Source of the DNA: Dicyema japonicum
Lineage: Eukaryota; Dicyemida; Rhombozoa; Dicyemidae
Assembly: GCA_011109175.1 (NCBI GenBank)
Contig: RDEW01000003.1
Coordinates: 1,120,421 to 1,184,420 of the forward strand
Direction: 5' to 3'
Length of the DNA: 64,000 nucleotides
Made by a program: the position numbers and the translations under genes. Every line of letters begins with the position of its first letter. Within the stretch, counting starts at the first letter, position 1. This document shows positions 10,012 through 23,255 of this stretch, piece after piece. The notes beneath the pieces are model-generated. The model worked only from the letters and a program-made list of their open reading frames with translations, made no database searches and was not told where the DNA came from.

Positions 10012-13000
10012 TTAAGCATATTCAGAAAATATCGATTCGAACGCTTTAAGAGCAATATCACGTAAACCAGGATTAGGGCAAATCACAGCCAACTAAAACT
10101 GATTAAGCCAAACTAACCAAAGCATTCAGTTCCACAAATGAAACAATCAAACTTGACAAAACGAGGGCGCCGTTATCGAATTTCATAGAAAAATTCATCA
10201 CAGTACGTCCCTTCTCATCAGTGGACTTAAACATCATAAAAATATTCAATTTCTTCAGTTCTTCAATCAAATTTCCTACAAATCACGGTTTACATCAAAC
10301 TTTCATCACTGAAGGAACCTTTCCAAGTGTAGTCGTAGTTATTATGTTAAATTGATAGGGATTCCACCAATTTTGCTGAAACGTATTCAACTGGTCATTC
10401 GAATTGAATAAGACCGCATAGTGGACATGTGTTTGCAGAGTTCCTTGGGTTAGAGTCACGATCAGCTAAACTATAACTAACAAGAATCACATTCGGGTAA
10501 ATTAGCGAGAGAGAAGAGATCATTAAATCTCGCTGGAACTCAATGACTAAAGAAAATGAAATATGGTTCTGAGATTCAAAGTGAACGCTTGGCTGGTATG
10601 GCGAAAACAGTCCGAAACTACGAAAGAAGGCAATAGAACGGTCTCTTTACCTATTTTGGCTGATGGCGGTGTTGAGTAAAGTCAAATTCTGACTCCCTTG
10701 ACTTATAATGTCCACAAAGACCGTAATCGATGTCTTACGATCCCAAGAGACCGCCATTTGAAGACTGTCTGAACTTACATGGGATACCCAAGTCTATAAT
10801 ATGAAAGAGGCAATTACCGAGTTAGTTTTCAGAGTTAAAGTCTGAGGTTGAAATGACATTGGGTCATTCCAATAATAAGCAGGAGGTTCGTCGGATATGA
10901 AAAAGTCAAAGTCCAGAGCACTTCCAGACTGAGAAGGCAAGGATTGCTGGATATTTTGAGGCTGACTAAACAAAGTCTGCTGGACAGGCGGTTGTTGAAT
11001 GTTGGAGATATTCAGAGGAGCAGTTTGTTGAGGAAACATTTGCTGTTGCATAGCTGATTGCTGTGAAGACATTGATTCCTGATAAACAGGATGCTGAAAG
11101 TATGACGACTGCTCGTTGACTGGTTGCTGAAACATTGGCTCCTCAAGCACGAGTTGTTGAGGGTGCTGTTGTTGAGAGTGCTGTTGGGACTGGTTGTTGC
11201 GTCTGCATAGGCGAATTGAAGTTCAAGTCCATGAGTAAATCGAGAGTAGACATCTCAGATTGCACATTTTGAGTCTGATTTTGAGCTGACGATTCTTGAA
11301 ACTGAGAAATAAGCAAATCTAAACCACTGAACTTTCCATTTCGGTTGTTTGACCCCCCAAAAGTTCGTCACCAAAATCCATTAGATCGCCCATGTTATTT
11401 TTCACCTTTATGGAGGCATAAACCTTGCGAAGCTTAATAGAATCAGCAGTCGTCTCCCTTAAACTCAAAACAGTAACAATACTGTTTAGAAACAGTCGTT
11501 GTGTTATTCCCCTCCCCAAGCGAGAAGCACGGGAGTTTATGAGTCACAGAAGCTACACTCCCGATATGTTTTATCATTTCTTTGAGTAGAGCAGAATCGA
11601 GTGAGTCAATATTCTCATTTATGATGGGCTTTTGACCCAAAATGATATTATTGGCTTCTTCTGGGTGGATAGAGATGAGACGCCAGTAAATATATCCCCG
11701 GTCTCTCAGATCGGGGTTATCGCTTACCTTTACAGTGATAAAAATGGAAGACTTTAGTGCATAAGTCTAAGATTTTTTCCAAAGGATCCTTTCCAATATT
11801 GGGTTTCTTTAGGTATAGTTTAACCACCGCAGTTAAAAGTTGTAATTGCACCTAAAATAAGGGTATTTGCCATTCTCGTTACCTGTGGGTCCTCGTCAAA
11901 GAAATTATCGAAGAAGGAAGTCAGTAATTCTTCAGCGTTGTTAATTCTGTCTGCATACTCCCCCACAATCCAGATTAAGGCTGCTTTTGCTTCAGACTCA
12001 TCGAAGGACTCGAGATTCTCACATAAGGTACCGATAATACTCTCATATTTGTTGGGATACTTTCTAAAAATATCCTGTTAAATCAAAAATCCTAAAACCA
12101 ACCCTAATGACCACTATGGCCTCCTGAAGTATGTAATCCACTTTAGTCTTCACTAATTCATACAAAGTCAGCACACTCTGCTCAGCCAGTTCGGGAACCT
12201 TTATAGCGCAGCGTCCAATCGCCCGTACTGACCTCCGAACAAAGTCAATGTCCACTCCTGAGGCATATCTAGGATAATCTTGATGACATAACTCTTTTAG
12301 TTCAGGGAGAACAACATTTATGTTCTCAGCGGTAGTCAGCATTATGATGATGTCAAGCTTTTCAAGCTTCACGTAAGTTGCGTCGTTGTATTTCGCAAAG
12401 AAACACGTGACATGATTGCTCAAAACTTTGGGCCTTGAATGACGAATTTAGCTACCTTTTTTGTAGAATCAAGATAATATTTCTCAGAACCACATATTGG
12501 ATCTCTGGAGGTCCGGACAACAAGGTTACAAGGGGGTTACAGAGCTTCTTGTCGCAGTTTTCGAGGAACACCTCGTCTTTAATAAAAGACATCATCCGTA
12601 TAATGACCTTAATAGTGGACATTACGACTCCGGAATTCGAATGAGATAGTCGTTGAGTGACCCGTTCGCAGATTCTTAAAAATAAGGTTAAAATGTTACG
12701 TTTGGGCTTCTTTTTCATTGAAAGGCTCATAGGCGGCCACATAGTCGAGAATACTGACTTGTCCCCATTCGCCACATTCGTTCAAAGCAGTCATGAGGAG
12801 GTTCAATTCGCTGGAAGAAATATCAGCTAATTTATAAAAACTCTAAAAACCCCGTTTTCCAAGGGAAATACCTTGCATTTCTGCAAGAGTGGCCACTGTG
12901 TTTGAAACGACCTAGAAATGAACTGGAAGGAAAACCATAGAGTTGATATCGCTGAGATATTGCTTGATGTTTGCGAATCCCTGATCGTGGACCAACTTCG

Positions 13001-13532
13001 GGTCGATTTTGTACATTTTCCCTATACACAGAACAGCAGTTTTTCTCACATACGGGTCAGAGTCTCTTAGACAGTTCCTCAGGGGTTCACAAAGGTATTC
13101 AGTGATAATACCCATGTTCATGCAGGCCATCGTTCGAATTGCGAGGGCTCGCACTAAGGGCATTGGGTCCTTTGCGTCCTAGGAAGTTAAAAGACATTTG
13201 ATTACTTTAGTGAAATTGTTAACCGACATAATTGCCATGTCCGAATTATTTTCAGAATAATTCAGCAAATACGAATAAACGAGTTTTTTGGTTTCTAGGT
13301 CATTCGATTGGCTACAGTTTAAAACCTCGACGAAAAGTTTACTAAGTTTTAATTCAAATTTTATGAGATTTAATAAAATTAGGTTAACCAACGCCGAATT
13401 AAATAATGTAAAATATGTGTAGTTACCTAACATCTTTCCCTGCAGTCATAGAAGAAATAACGTTACGTAGGGCATCCTTTCTTCGACTAGGCCTGTCACT
13501 ATTCAAATCACTCTTAAGTTGATTCAATTCAT
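10012..13532 (-). CDS. AP2B1: beta-adaptin, AP-1/AP-2 clathrin adaptor large subunit
   Basis: Large beta subunit of the heterotetrameric clathrin adaptor; it binds clathrin and sorting signals at the plasma membrane and trans-Golgi. The spliced N-terminus ([14 protein letters not shown], then MTAGKDVSKLF) is followed by [124 protein letters not shown] and [12 protein letters not shown], the full adaptin armadillo trunk. A Q/M-rich hinge (about 10800-11220) and an appendage with [16 protein letters not shown] follow; the stop is at 10012-10014. Introns are about 22-27 nt except the first (about 100 nt), which splits DVS. The start lacks the usual extra 10-15 residues, so a further upstream exon is possible. 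Many invertebrates share one beta between AP-1 and AP-2; which applies here cannot be told. A roughly ten-residue insertion (around [11 protein letters not shown]) sits in the trunk. Confidence 0.92.
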
Positions 13533-13941
13533 TCACTTTGAAAATGAAAAAAATAAATTATACAGCTTTGATTTAAAGATGCTCGGTTAGACGACATGAA
13601 AAACAATAATTAAAAATAGATTAAATAAATTTAAAAAAATAAACGCTAAATAATTAATAAATAATTAATATAAAATATATTCAATTAATTCCAACTAAAA
13701 AATTATGTATTTATTAATTTATTTATTAAATGCAATTAAATTATTTTATGAAATGAATATTTTTTATTATATCATAAAAAATAAATTTATTTAAATTTGT
13801 TATATATTAAAAATAATTAAATGGTTAACCAAATTTAAAAATTCAAATAAATAATTCAAATAATAACATTTATCTTCTGACCTTTGCGTTGTTTCGCACT
13901 GTTTTTCCCATATCATAAAAATTTAAAAGACTATTTTTTCA
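13533..13941. promoter_or_regulatory. shared AT-rich intergenic region between divergent beta-adaptin and INTS1 genes
   Basis: About 410 bp of very AT-rich DNA separates two start codons pointing away from each other, so both promoters must lie here. TATA-like strings occur 30 nt upstream of the beta-adaptin ATG (13555-13562) and 28 nt upstream of the INTS1 ATG (13914-13923). In such AT-rich DNA these may be fortuitous. Confidence 0.5.
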
Positions 13942-16900
13942 ATGGGAGACCGAAAAAATCAACCAGTTAAGCGAATTACAAAGCAAGCATTGAAGAAAAA
14001 CACCGAATTTATTGCACTTGGTTAAATAATGTTTTTTATTATCTTAGGGACCAAAGCAAATTCTAGAAGTTCAGAAAAGACATTCAATTATGAATTCTTA
14101 AGAAAAAACGAAATTCCTAAAAAATTCAAGCTGGATTCAAGTCCGGTGAAAAATCGTAGCTTTTTTCATTACAAAAATAGTTACCCCTTTGGAAGTTATG
14201 AATGAAATCGACCTGAATATATTCAGTGGCTCAAAAGACTTTGTAATATCATGTATTAAGAACCTGTTAATACAAAATGACCTGAACTACCTCCTACCAG
14301 TTATTTACTCCGCCAAACTCAATCCTAGTATTTTCGCCGACAAAGAAGTCCTACCTGTATTTCAATAAATTTATTTCAGTTAATGAGAGATCTTATAAAG
14401 GCCGATGTACCCGACTCTGAGCTGATAACAGTCGCCGTCATAAATATTCTTCTCTGGAGTTTTAATGACCTTAAAGAGTGGCCCGTCTTTATTATGGAGG
14501 TTTATAGCTTTGTCTGCTTGCTTTCTTTTCAAAACAATTCGTGTTTTTATCTTCCTCTTTGCTGACTAAATTTGTGTTATTTTATTTAAATTTAATTTAT
14601 TATTTATATTATTTTAATTATTAATTATTATTATTGTATTAATTCACAGCTTTTCCTTGACGACTTTCTTTCTGATGATCGTTGGTGCGACCATAACCAA
14701 TGCCAAGCCATGGCTGCCAACTTGCTGGCTACTTTCATGCCAATCCACCATTTCTTCCAACCTTCCATTACTAATGACGGTATTAATCAGTATCAACCCA
14801 TAGTGGTCAATTCGTGCCCATTCATGGACTACTTTCACTTCAAGTTGAACTTCTTGACTCCTTTCAATCGATTTTCTTCCATTTCTGCTCAAATTGGGGA
14901 CCTTGTAGCAGCCACTCTGACAAAGAATGCACGAGATTCTTCCCCGAATCTTCTCAAATTAGCTGGTCTTACCGCGATGTTTGACTCTGTTAAGCTCTTC
15001 GTTTCATATCGGCTTGAACAATGGATTCAGAACCCAAAGGTACCCATATGAATCACTTCCCAGCTGTCAGCCCTTGCTTTTGAAGTCTTCAATGCTTGCT
15101 GTTTTACTAAATGGCAGAACAAGGCTTCTGGTGACTTACATGACTTTCTGAGGAACATCATTAAGAGTCGACCAAAAATAAAGCAACAAGTCTTTTTGAT
15201 TGAAAATTCATTCAAGTTTAATTTTGGCGGGAATTTTTATTAGAAATTTTCTTCTTGTGAATATTGACTCTTTCGATTTTATCACCGATTTTATTATCGA
15301 AGCTGAAATATTTTCCTTTAGAACTCTTTCTGTTCATCTTCTCAACAGTTGTCTCCTACTTTGTTCAGACCAAGCTTTTTCTGTAAGCGCTTATTCGATA
15401 AACTCTAGTGTCTCGTTTCCGCCATATTTTCACTCTTTTCAAGCAACTCTCGCAGTTTCGTGGTGAATTTCGTTCGTGACTTGCTGAGATTGGAACCCTT
15501 TTGTTCTTCTTTCTCAGTCTTCCACTCAAAACTGCTCCTCAATTTTCGGACTTTGACGTTGTAGCCTCTTTGGCTAACAATTTTAAAGTTTCTTCCATTC
15601 GACTTATTTGCTAGGAAAAGTTCTTTAATTCGGTCGTCGATATCACCTGTATTGCCCTAATTGTCTTCACAGTGACTAATATTCCTGGTTTCTTGTATTT
15701 GATTATGCCAGATTATCCCCCAGTCGTGTCCTCGATTCAGGAAAGTGCCCTCGAGTGGCTCAAATCTGTTGTATTTTCTTTATGTTCGAGTTCAATGTCA
15801 TCCGCGTTTATAATTTGGTTTAATTTACTGTTATTGTTTCAGGCTTAAGCGGTTGATGTGTTATGAAGAGATTTCAGAGCTTATTCCACGTGACCTTGTC
15901 TCGGAGACATTGACTTTAGAGTAGAGTGTCATATCATTGTTTAGAGACATTGTTAGGCGGGTAAAAATGTCAATTCTTTCTGAAAAGTCTGTGGAATGTT
16001 TGTTTTCTATTGCCTCCATGTCGTCAAAGCATAGTCACTGAAATGCTCATTGACTACTTCCTGACCACTGCCATTGAAAGGTATCGTATTCAATCACTTC
16101 TAGACTACAAAGTCGAGGATCTTCAGAAAACGCTTCCACTGTGATCCATACTGACAATGTTTATGGGTTTACTGTCGGTTGTGAATGCTTTAGTGGTAAA
16201 ATCGATGGCTTAGTATCCTATGACGTCATGAAACTCATTTCTACCCTCCTTGGGGATAACGTCAACCCTCCCGGGTGCTGGAATATTTGGCTATTGGGTT
16301 TCATCCTCTCTCTATTCTACTGTGAACAGCCTCTCCTGATTGTCGACAGTTTTCCCGCTCTTTCCTTTCTTGTGGAACTCGTGATATTGGGGTTTTCCAT
16401 CATAGCTAATCGGTAGACCAGATCTAACCGAAAATATATCTGTGGAGGAAACCACCACTTCCGACCTTGAGGACAAATGTGACACCCACGTGGCCCACCT
16501 TTCCGAATTGTAGTTCATCATGTGTCACTTAACTAGATCAAAGCAAAATCCGCCACAGACTTTCATAGAAAAACTGTCCTTACTAAACAAAACGCATCAT
16601 CTCGATTATTATGTAATAAAATTGGATAATTATTCATTTTTTGTCAATTTTCTCCGCAAAAATAAGGTTTGCCTGTTTTGATGATTAGAATTTGGAAATG
16701 GCTTACAAAAGTATTGAAAAAGTAGGCAAAATCAACCCGGAACTTTATGATGTTCTGGACACCTCCTTACTCATCAATCACCTCTGCTTTAAAGTGAAGA
16801 ACTCCGTTTGTCGTTTATCTCACATTTAGAAATTTGACCGCTGTGGATTGAATCTCTTAGTCGCTCTGAATGCACGTTGTAATGATAACACGTTGATGGA

Positions 16901-19900
16901 AAATTTTGGCGGTTTTTTTAGTTCGTTGAGCGATTACGACAAAATTGCCCGCCTAAAATCAATTTCTGTAATTTGTCGTTTATCATTAAGATTCTGGATA
17001 TGATTTTTGAAGTGAATTTTCACCCAGAAAAGGGATGCTTTTTATCAAAAATCGCCTCAAATAAGTCCTTTGTTAATTGTATTCCCCAAATTCTCAACCA
17101 TTTTTTCGCAGTAACATATTATTCTAAATCTAGGCCTTAAACGTTGAATCTGACTTATTCATGGTTGAAAAATATTTAACATTCGTCACAAAATCTGTAA
17201 ATCTTTTAGAAAACGATATTAATGCATGATTGCTTATTTTATACATTTAGACTCTTCAGACTGGCTTATAAGTCGCCACGTTGTCTTCGATTTCCCTACA
17301 AATATTCACATGTTGACAATTTTGAGTGATTTCTATGTCACTTTGTTGGTTTTCAATGTATTTAAATTTTAGCGGGAAAAATCAGCCGTTTTTAACAATC
17401 ACTCCTCCCTTTTGGCTGTTGTCATGCTTTCCTGTCATTTCCCTGAGTTTAAGCAATTGCTCAACGAGGAACCAATTAGTGGATGTCTTGCCAGTCTAAA
17501 ATTGCCTGAATGGCTGGCTATCAAAGTCTTGGTCTCCCAGGTGGACCTTGAAGTTCTCAATTTGAACGGTTTTGTGCTCGCCTGATCTTTAGCCTTGGAA
17601 AGTATTAATGCTGAGACCTGTACTCTCATTACCAATACAATGGTCCTTCCTGACCATAAGCTTGCCTTCCTCCAAGAATATCTCTCACAGACAGACCCAC
17701 GTGGGCCAACCGGCATAGATCCCGAAGAGTCAGTTTTGAAATGCGAGGAAGCAATGGACGTTGAACAGAGTCCTTTACCAAGTGGTGATCAAGTGTATAC
17801 TGGGAGTTCCTTGGCTCAGCTAATGAGTGAAAGTGGGTCCTCTAAATCAGAACTTGTTGACTATTTGCAGGTAGTTCCTCCTCTATATATCTAAGATCCA
17901 CTCAGAACCACGTGACCCCTTCTAACTTATTCGAGGATATTATGGCTGTATATTCCTTAGTAATAAACAGGCATTGAACCTTCTTGGAGTGAGATTCTTT
18001 GAGCAATTGCAGCAGTTTGACCGAAAAGGCTTGCCTAACCTGACTACTCTGTTTGTGCACGTGCTGTTTCTCCACATTGTAGTAATGTGCTGATATTGAA
18101 GGAACTTGACGGGTGGAATGAAGTTGTATCAGAGTTACTGACCAATTCTCCCATGAATTGTAGTCTCTACAACAAAATTGTAACCAGACTGCAGAAATTT
18201 GGATTGAATGTCCAATCCTTCCTCTCAAGTGGGGAGATCATTGGTATTTCTTTGTTATGACGTAGACGACGAAGACAGGCCAATCTTGGAAGAGATGGAT
18301 GTTAAAATTGAGTTGTTTTGTTGATTTACTTAAAGAAACGACCTGTTTTCGATTGAAGGCGTCTTAAACGACGAAATTGTGCTGGCTGACCAGGGTCGAT
18401 TCTTCGGGGGAATCCTTTCGGCTGGGAAGTTGGGGGATCTGGTGAAGTTCTCTCGTCAGCTCGTTCTTAAGCTGAAGAACATTGACCATCAACATGTAAT
18501 GAACTTCTTATCTGAAGTCCTCGCACGTGTTAAGGTAGCATTATGCTGTTACCTAGCGATTGGACGTGGCTGAGTTTCCCCCTCTTCCTAGAATAGATTA
18601 TGTGTTGTGTCACGTTCTTAACGAGTGCAGACAGCTTAACAGTCTCGAGCCAATTTCGCGCCGGTTTCCTATTTTGCTTGACCTGATCGAGTTTGGCGGG
18701 AATTTTAGGTTATTAAAGCTTTGTATCTCCGAAATACCATGGTATTCTGTCTCATCCATTTTTTTAGCCAAACTTACAAGAGGTTGCTGATTTCCAGATT
18801 CTACACTGCCTTTCCAAAGATATTCCCCCCGTTTTTTGAGGACTTCACTGAAATTGGGGTAAATGTCTCCTTTAAGACCGCGGATTCTGTTATGAGAAGA
18901 CTTCTGGTACTCCTCAGTGTCCCTGAAACGGGCCTGAAAGCCAAGAATCGCATGCAAAAGGCCGCCATGATCTGCAAGAAGGTTGGACTGAGCCACCCTG
19001 TTTTGCTTTTGCAGTAATATTGTTACTTATACGGTTATTTGGGGCATCTGGCTTCCATATTGGCTGGGAGAGGGAACTTTACCTTCAATGAACTCACTTC
19101 AAAGCACAACTACCACCTGTTTGCTCACGTGGTCGGACTACTTGAGTTTATACTCGATCAGCGTCCAAAAGTTTCGGATGTTTGCGACATTTGTACTTGC
19201 TTTATCGTCCTTATTGATGTTTGTATGTTAACTCACCTGGTAGACTCAACTTGAGACCAAGAATCCCCAAGGGATTAACGGAATTATGTCAATTGTGGTC
19301 AAACTGGTGTCTTTGATGTATAAAATTTACTGCATGTGGCCTGAGGAATCAAAATCGTTGGCTAACAAAGCCTTGGAGTCTTTAGGTTGTTTTCTGTGTC
19401 GTATGTCTTTAGGAACTATGCCAATGCCGTTTCAGGTTCTCACTCTATCAGTGAGGGGGTCAGAAGGCTTCAGTCGACAATTTCCGCCACAGATCGTGGG
19501 CCTCGTTATCTTCGCGTTTTGGAAAAGAGGGAAAAAATGACGAAAAAACGAACAAATTTTCCCGCGTCATTGAACCCTACTGAAAGATGTTATAAAAGTA
19601 TATTTGGTTTAATGTTAGAATTGCTTGCCAAGTTAGTTAATTTGGATGATCTTTCTAAACGTAGACTGCACGTTTTGGATGAATTTAAGGTTTGTGGTCT
19701 GAGTTAGTTTAGCCTGAACTGATTAGTTTGTACAGTAATTCCACTGAGGAGGTTAGAACTATTTCCTCGCGGTTGATTATGCGTAATTTGATTATCAACC
19801 CTGATGAGAGGTTTGCTAGGGAATTTTTTGGTCAAAAAGTGAGGCATGAAATCGACAATTTGAATCTTCCTGAAATGATGATTTTCTGTGGAGGTTCCGA

Positions 19901-20027
19901 TTTGGGGTAATTTGTAGACTCCAGTGCTCAATTGGTGGCAGATTTGTGTGATTTGTGTATAAGGATGAGTATTCCCATCGACTTTGGTGACATGATTAGG
20001 ACGCTTACATTGAAATTTAATTGTTGA
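13942..20027 (+). CDS. INTS1: Integrator complex subunit 1
   Basis: INTS1 is the largest scaffold of Integrator, the nuclear complex that cleaves snRNA and other nascent RNAs and restrains paused RNA polymerase II. The start is MGDRKNQPVKRITKQ at 13942. After splicing, the N-terminal part has KEWPVFIMELFLDDFLSDD and DRWCDHNQC, then RLEQWIQNPKLSALAF, corresponding to the family's WPEIF..EDSL and LEMWLQNPKL blocks. The C-terminal part has HPVLLL, HLASILAGRGNFTFNEL and HNYHLFAHVVGLLEF, matching the family's HPLLLLRHLPMIAALLHGR and FLHVLGLLEL, and ends MSIPIDFGDMIRTLTLKF with a stop at 20025-20027. Many introns of about 22-29 nt interrupt it, plus one of about 150 nt near 14499-14648. One in-frame TAA (19015-19017) is not removed by a canonical intron. 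Middle exons (15.5-18.5 kb) were not fully resolved. Confidence 0.87.
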
Positions 20028-20307
20028 CTTGTTTTTTATTGCAAATAAATTTTTATAATTATTGTTAATGGATATTGAAACAAAGTGATAAGTGTCATAT
20101 AATCATTATCACAATTGTGAGCACATATATTATATTCATTGCAAGACTTCGTTGACAAAGTCGAATTGACTTTTTTTCTTGACCATTGCTTTGCTTACCA
20201 AACTAAAGGGAAAATGAAAAATATGAATATTACGATTCTTAAGACAAAATTGATTTATTTATTTAAAAACCAAAAATTACAGCTAAGTTAGAGAGGAAAC
20301 ACGGCCA

Positions 20308-20400
20308 CTAAGTGATTCCAGATTCTCTTAGTAGCCTTCTCAATTTTTCTCGATGTTCCTCCTTCGATCCAACGCACTTTATGTAAGTTCGGTGAACACA
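20308..20400 (-). mobile_element. C-terminal fragment of the 2A-type LINE
   Basis: On the minus strand the frame reads CVGSKEEHREKLRRLL and ends in SGIT plus a stop. The same ending (CVGS..EHR.KM..LL..AGIT-stop) closes the nearly complete LINE at 59.9-62.6 kb and the fragment at 51.7 kb. Only the extreme 3' end is left here, as expected of a 5'-truncated insertion. Confidence 0.7.
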
Positions 20401-21745
20401 CCTGGTGCCTTTGGGGTATCATTTGAGCGTCCGTTCTCTTCATGTGTCGCTGTAACAGGATAGTCGAGAAACGTTGGAGGGTTTTTGTAGCTGTTGCTTG
20501 GAAATCGGAGACCTTTAGGTTTGTTTTAGATAGGGCCGTATTCCATGCAGCTTATTCATAATACACATGACTGATCCCTTGGAGCTTCCCCTTTTGGTTG
20601 TTACTTTTATGTTTGCCACCGGTTTCCTCCACTTGAAAGGACTGGAGGTAAACTAAATTATTAACATGTAGACATGTAGGAAACTGGCAACCGTCTAAAA
20701 ACGCACCACTAAGACAAGAAGCTCCCAGATATCCATTACTCGTACTTTGTTTTAATGACATCTGTTTTTCGATGAATAAATAAAAGGTGGTTGCCTGGAT
20801 ACATAGCAATTGAATAAATGCATCCAGTTCCCACCGTCGATGAAGCGGAGAGTTCATCCAATGAGAAGAAAGGAATAAAATTTCAAATCCTAGATGTTAT
20901 AAGAACCTATCTGAGGAATTAACCAATTGAGTTATGAGATCAAGTGATCCCCTGCCACTGGGCGCCTCCTGAGACAGGTGGATGACATGAGGAAACTCTA
21001 GTAGAACAAAGTAAGATTAAAAACAGAGGAAGGGAGAGAAACATGAGAGGAAGGATAGGAAACAACGGCGCATTGCAGAAGGGAAACATTCTAATTACTA
21101 AGCTACCTGGTCGACGAAAAAATTAGAAGAGATAACTTCCAACTTATCCAAATCCCATGAGAATCAATCAATTCTCTTCTCCCCATTCTAATGAAATGTC
21201 CTAGTAATAACCAACGCCAGTTTCCAAAGTAATTCGAAACAGAAATTAACTCTTCCACTTTGTGTCCAGTCACCATACTCTCTAGAGCCTTTTCACCCAT
21301 CTAACGATGATAGCCAGAAGAAAAAATATGAGACCATAGAAAGACGTTTAGTCTTCAAACTCGCTACAGCTAAAACATCGGAGATTCTTTTATCTAAATC
21401 TATCCCCCTGATATAATTTATCGATATTAAATGGAAGAACCACTTGGGTTCACATCACAGATTTACTATACATATACGCCACTTGGCAAGAGTCAGTAAG
21501 AATACCAATTGACGATGACCATTCTATCATGTGTAAACTATCGATGGTCTCTGAGTCAAATCCAAAGGATGAGTATTTTCAGGTTGCTCCTTGGCAGAGT
21601 GGGAATTTGGGCAGTCAGAATGATCTGTTAATGCGATATGTGGAGCAAAAAATAGGTTGATGTACGTTACGTTCCCACGTGAGAGTATAATTAAAAAAAT
21701 AACAAGTAAGAAAAATATGTTGAGATAAAACTATCAATTAAAAAA
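20401..21745. other. repeat-derived sequence without a gene
   Basis: Contains a block near 20940-20985 (a 'gggcgcctcctgagacagg' string) whose reverse complement resembles 42355-42385, and a stretch near 20980-21090 resembling 30600-30720. No coding motif is recognised. Confidence 0.4.
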
Positions 21746-21817
21746 CTCCCCCGCTGGGAATCGAACCCAGGTCACCGCGATGACAACGCGGTATACTAAC
21801 CACTATACTACAGGGGA
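21746..21817 (-). tRNA. trnD: tRNA-Asp (GTC)
   Basis: A 72-nt cloverleaf: acceptor TCCCCTG pairs with CGGGGGA (one T-G pair), the anticodon stem CCGCG/CGCGG frames loop TTGTCAT with anticodon GTC, and the T loop is GGTTCGATTCC. A-box and B-box promoter elements are intact. No intron and no encoded CCA. It is identical to the copy at 43320-43391. Confidence 0.97.
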
Positions 21818-22094
21818 CACTTTTATTCTTCCTCACTCATACTTCCATCCTCTTCGTAGTTAATAGTTTAGGCAGTCATGGTTTGGGTATTCCTTTCCTC
21901 AATTCGACATTCTTACTCTCAAGCAAACATCATTCGTCAACTGCATGTCTTTCGTCGATCATTCGATGTCCACATCAGTTTATTGTGGCCAACCCATATT
22001 TATAATACTCTCTGGGCAGTGACAATAATACTGATTGACTTGACATTAAGCTAATATAATCAGATTATCAGAACTGATCCACTTGTGATTATTA

Positions 22095-22470
22095 TTGTTT
22101 CTGGACTACTGGGTTAATAGAGAAAGAATATCCCATTTAATTGAGTGAAACCAGTGGGGACGGGAAACTTGAAGAGCTCTCCGTAATAGTTTCGAGTAGT
22201 TTTTGAGATATTTGATTAAGGTGTCGTAGAGGGGATGCTTGGTAGGTTTCCCTCCTGACAAATTTAAATTGTCTTCAAGTAAAAGTTCTCCTGAGTCAGA
22301 GTCGGAATTAGAGTCGAAGACTGAAAGTTGGTGGCTTACTGAAATGGCCATCGACCAGATATAATCGTGAAGACTTCTTTCATGATGATGTTAGCTGGGG
22401 TGTCTTGTTCCATTCTTAGAATGTGACCAAACAGTTTCCAGCGCATCTTCATGCTCAAGGTGCTCAGAGG
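22095..22470 (-). mobile_element. LINE RT thumb fragment with 3' tail
   Basis: The minus strand encodes MRWKLFGHILRMEQDTPAN, the conserved region at the end of a group of metazoan LINE reverse transcriptases, then runs through decayed sequence to 'aacccagtagtcc' and (AAT)n at 22100. The tail resembles those at 9.9 kb and 42.3 kb. Confidence 0.65.
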
Positions 22471-23021
22471 TCTAGAGGAGCATCTTTTATACAATCACTC
22501 CTTTTACGTATTGCCCACTTTAGTTCTAAGAGAGACCCAAGTTGCTTTCTATGAAAGTTCGAGATCTCCCATGTGCCATAGTTGTAAGGATCGGTTTTGT
22601 GAAAGCCTCATACAACCTAAGGTGGAGTGATGGGTAAACTGGACGTCTTTGGATCCATCCTTCATAGATTTTGCGTAGTCACCGTGGATAATAATTTCCT
22701 CTTCCCACTGTCTTCTGAGTCCCCGAAAAGGGAACCAACCTTTATGGTCTTCCTCCAGTTTTCAGTACTTTGTGGTTCCATCCGCTTTATTTCGAAGATA
22801 TCCGTTTCGAAGTAGTTTTGCAAACCATGGAATCAGAGTGTCCCCCGTGGCTGCTTGGAAGATTCTATCCTTGGCAGATAATATAATTTTCATAAGAAAG
22901 AATGATACAACGTGGCATATCACCAATGCCAGTAAAAATGGAGAAACCTGAGGTATTCAATTGAGAATGAGACGATTTTTTATTCCACGTGGTCACACTT
23001 CACTTGGAATAGTCGTCCACT

Positions 23022-23255
23022 TATAAGAGCCATATTAACTATAGCTCCTCCCGGGCAAGACACACACTTTAAGTAAAGAGCAGTTATGATTGCTAATCGT
23101 AGAGGGAGAACCAAGGAATGCTCTTTATTTTTTTCTTTTGTTTCGTGTGAGTTTTTTATAGACGATCCAGTTCCGCAGTGAAATGTTCACTGATAACGGC
23201 CTCACTCGCCAAGTCAAAGCATTGTAGATGCGTGGAACCTTCACCTGTTCAGCAT
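23022..23255 (-). mobile_element. SINE copy (same family as 41841-42156)
   Basis: The reverse complement aligns along the SINE body: 'ggttccacgcatc', 'atcagtgaa.a.ttcactg.ggaactggat', 'cttggttctac', 'aactg.tctttacttaaa', 'gtgtgtcttgcc', ending 'aggagctatag..aatatggctct'. The tRNA-like head is not recognisable in this copy. Confidence 0.75.

Noticed and set aside
19908-19910. In-frame stop near the end of INTS1 as evidence of pseudogenisation
   Set aside because: A canonical 24-nt GT-AG intron beginning at 'gttccgattt' removes it and joins CG to DSSAQLVADLC in frame.
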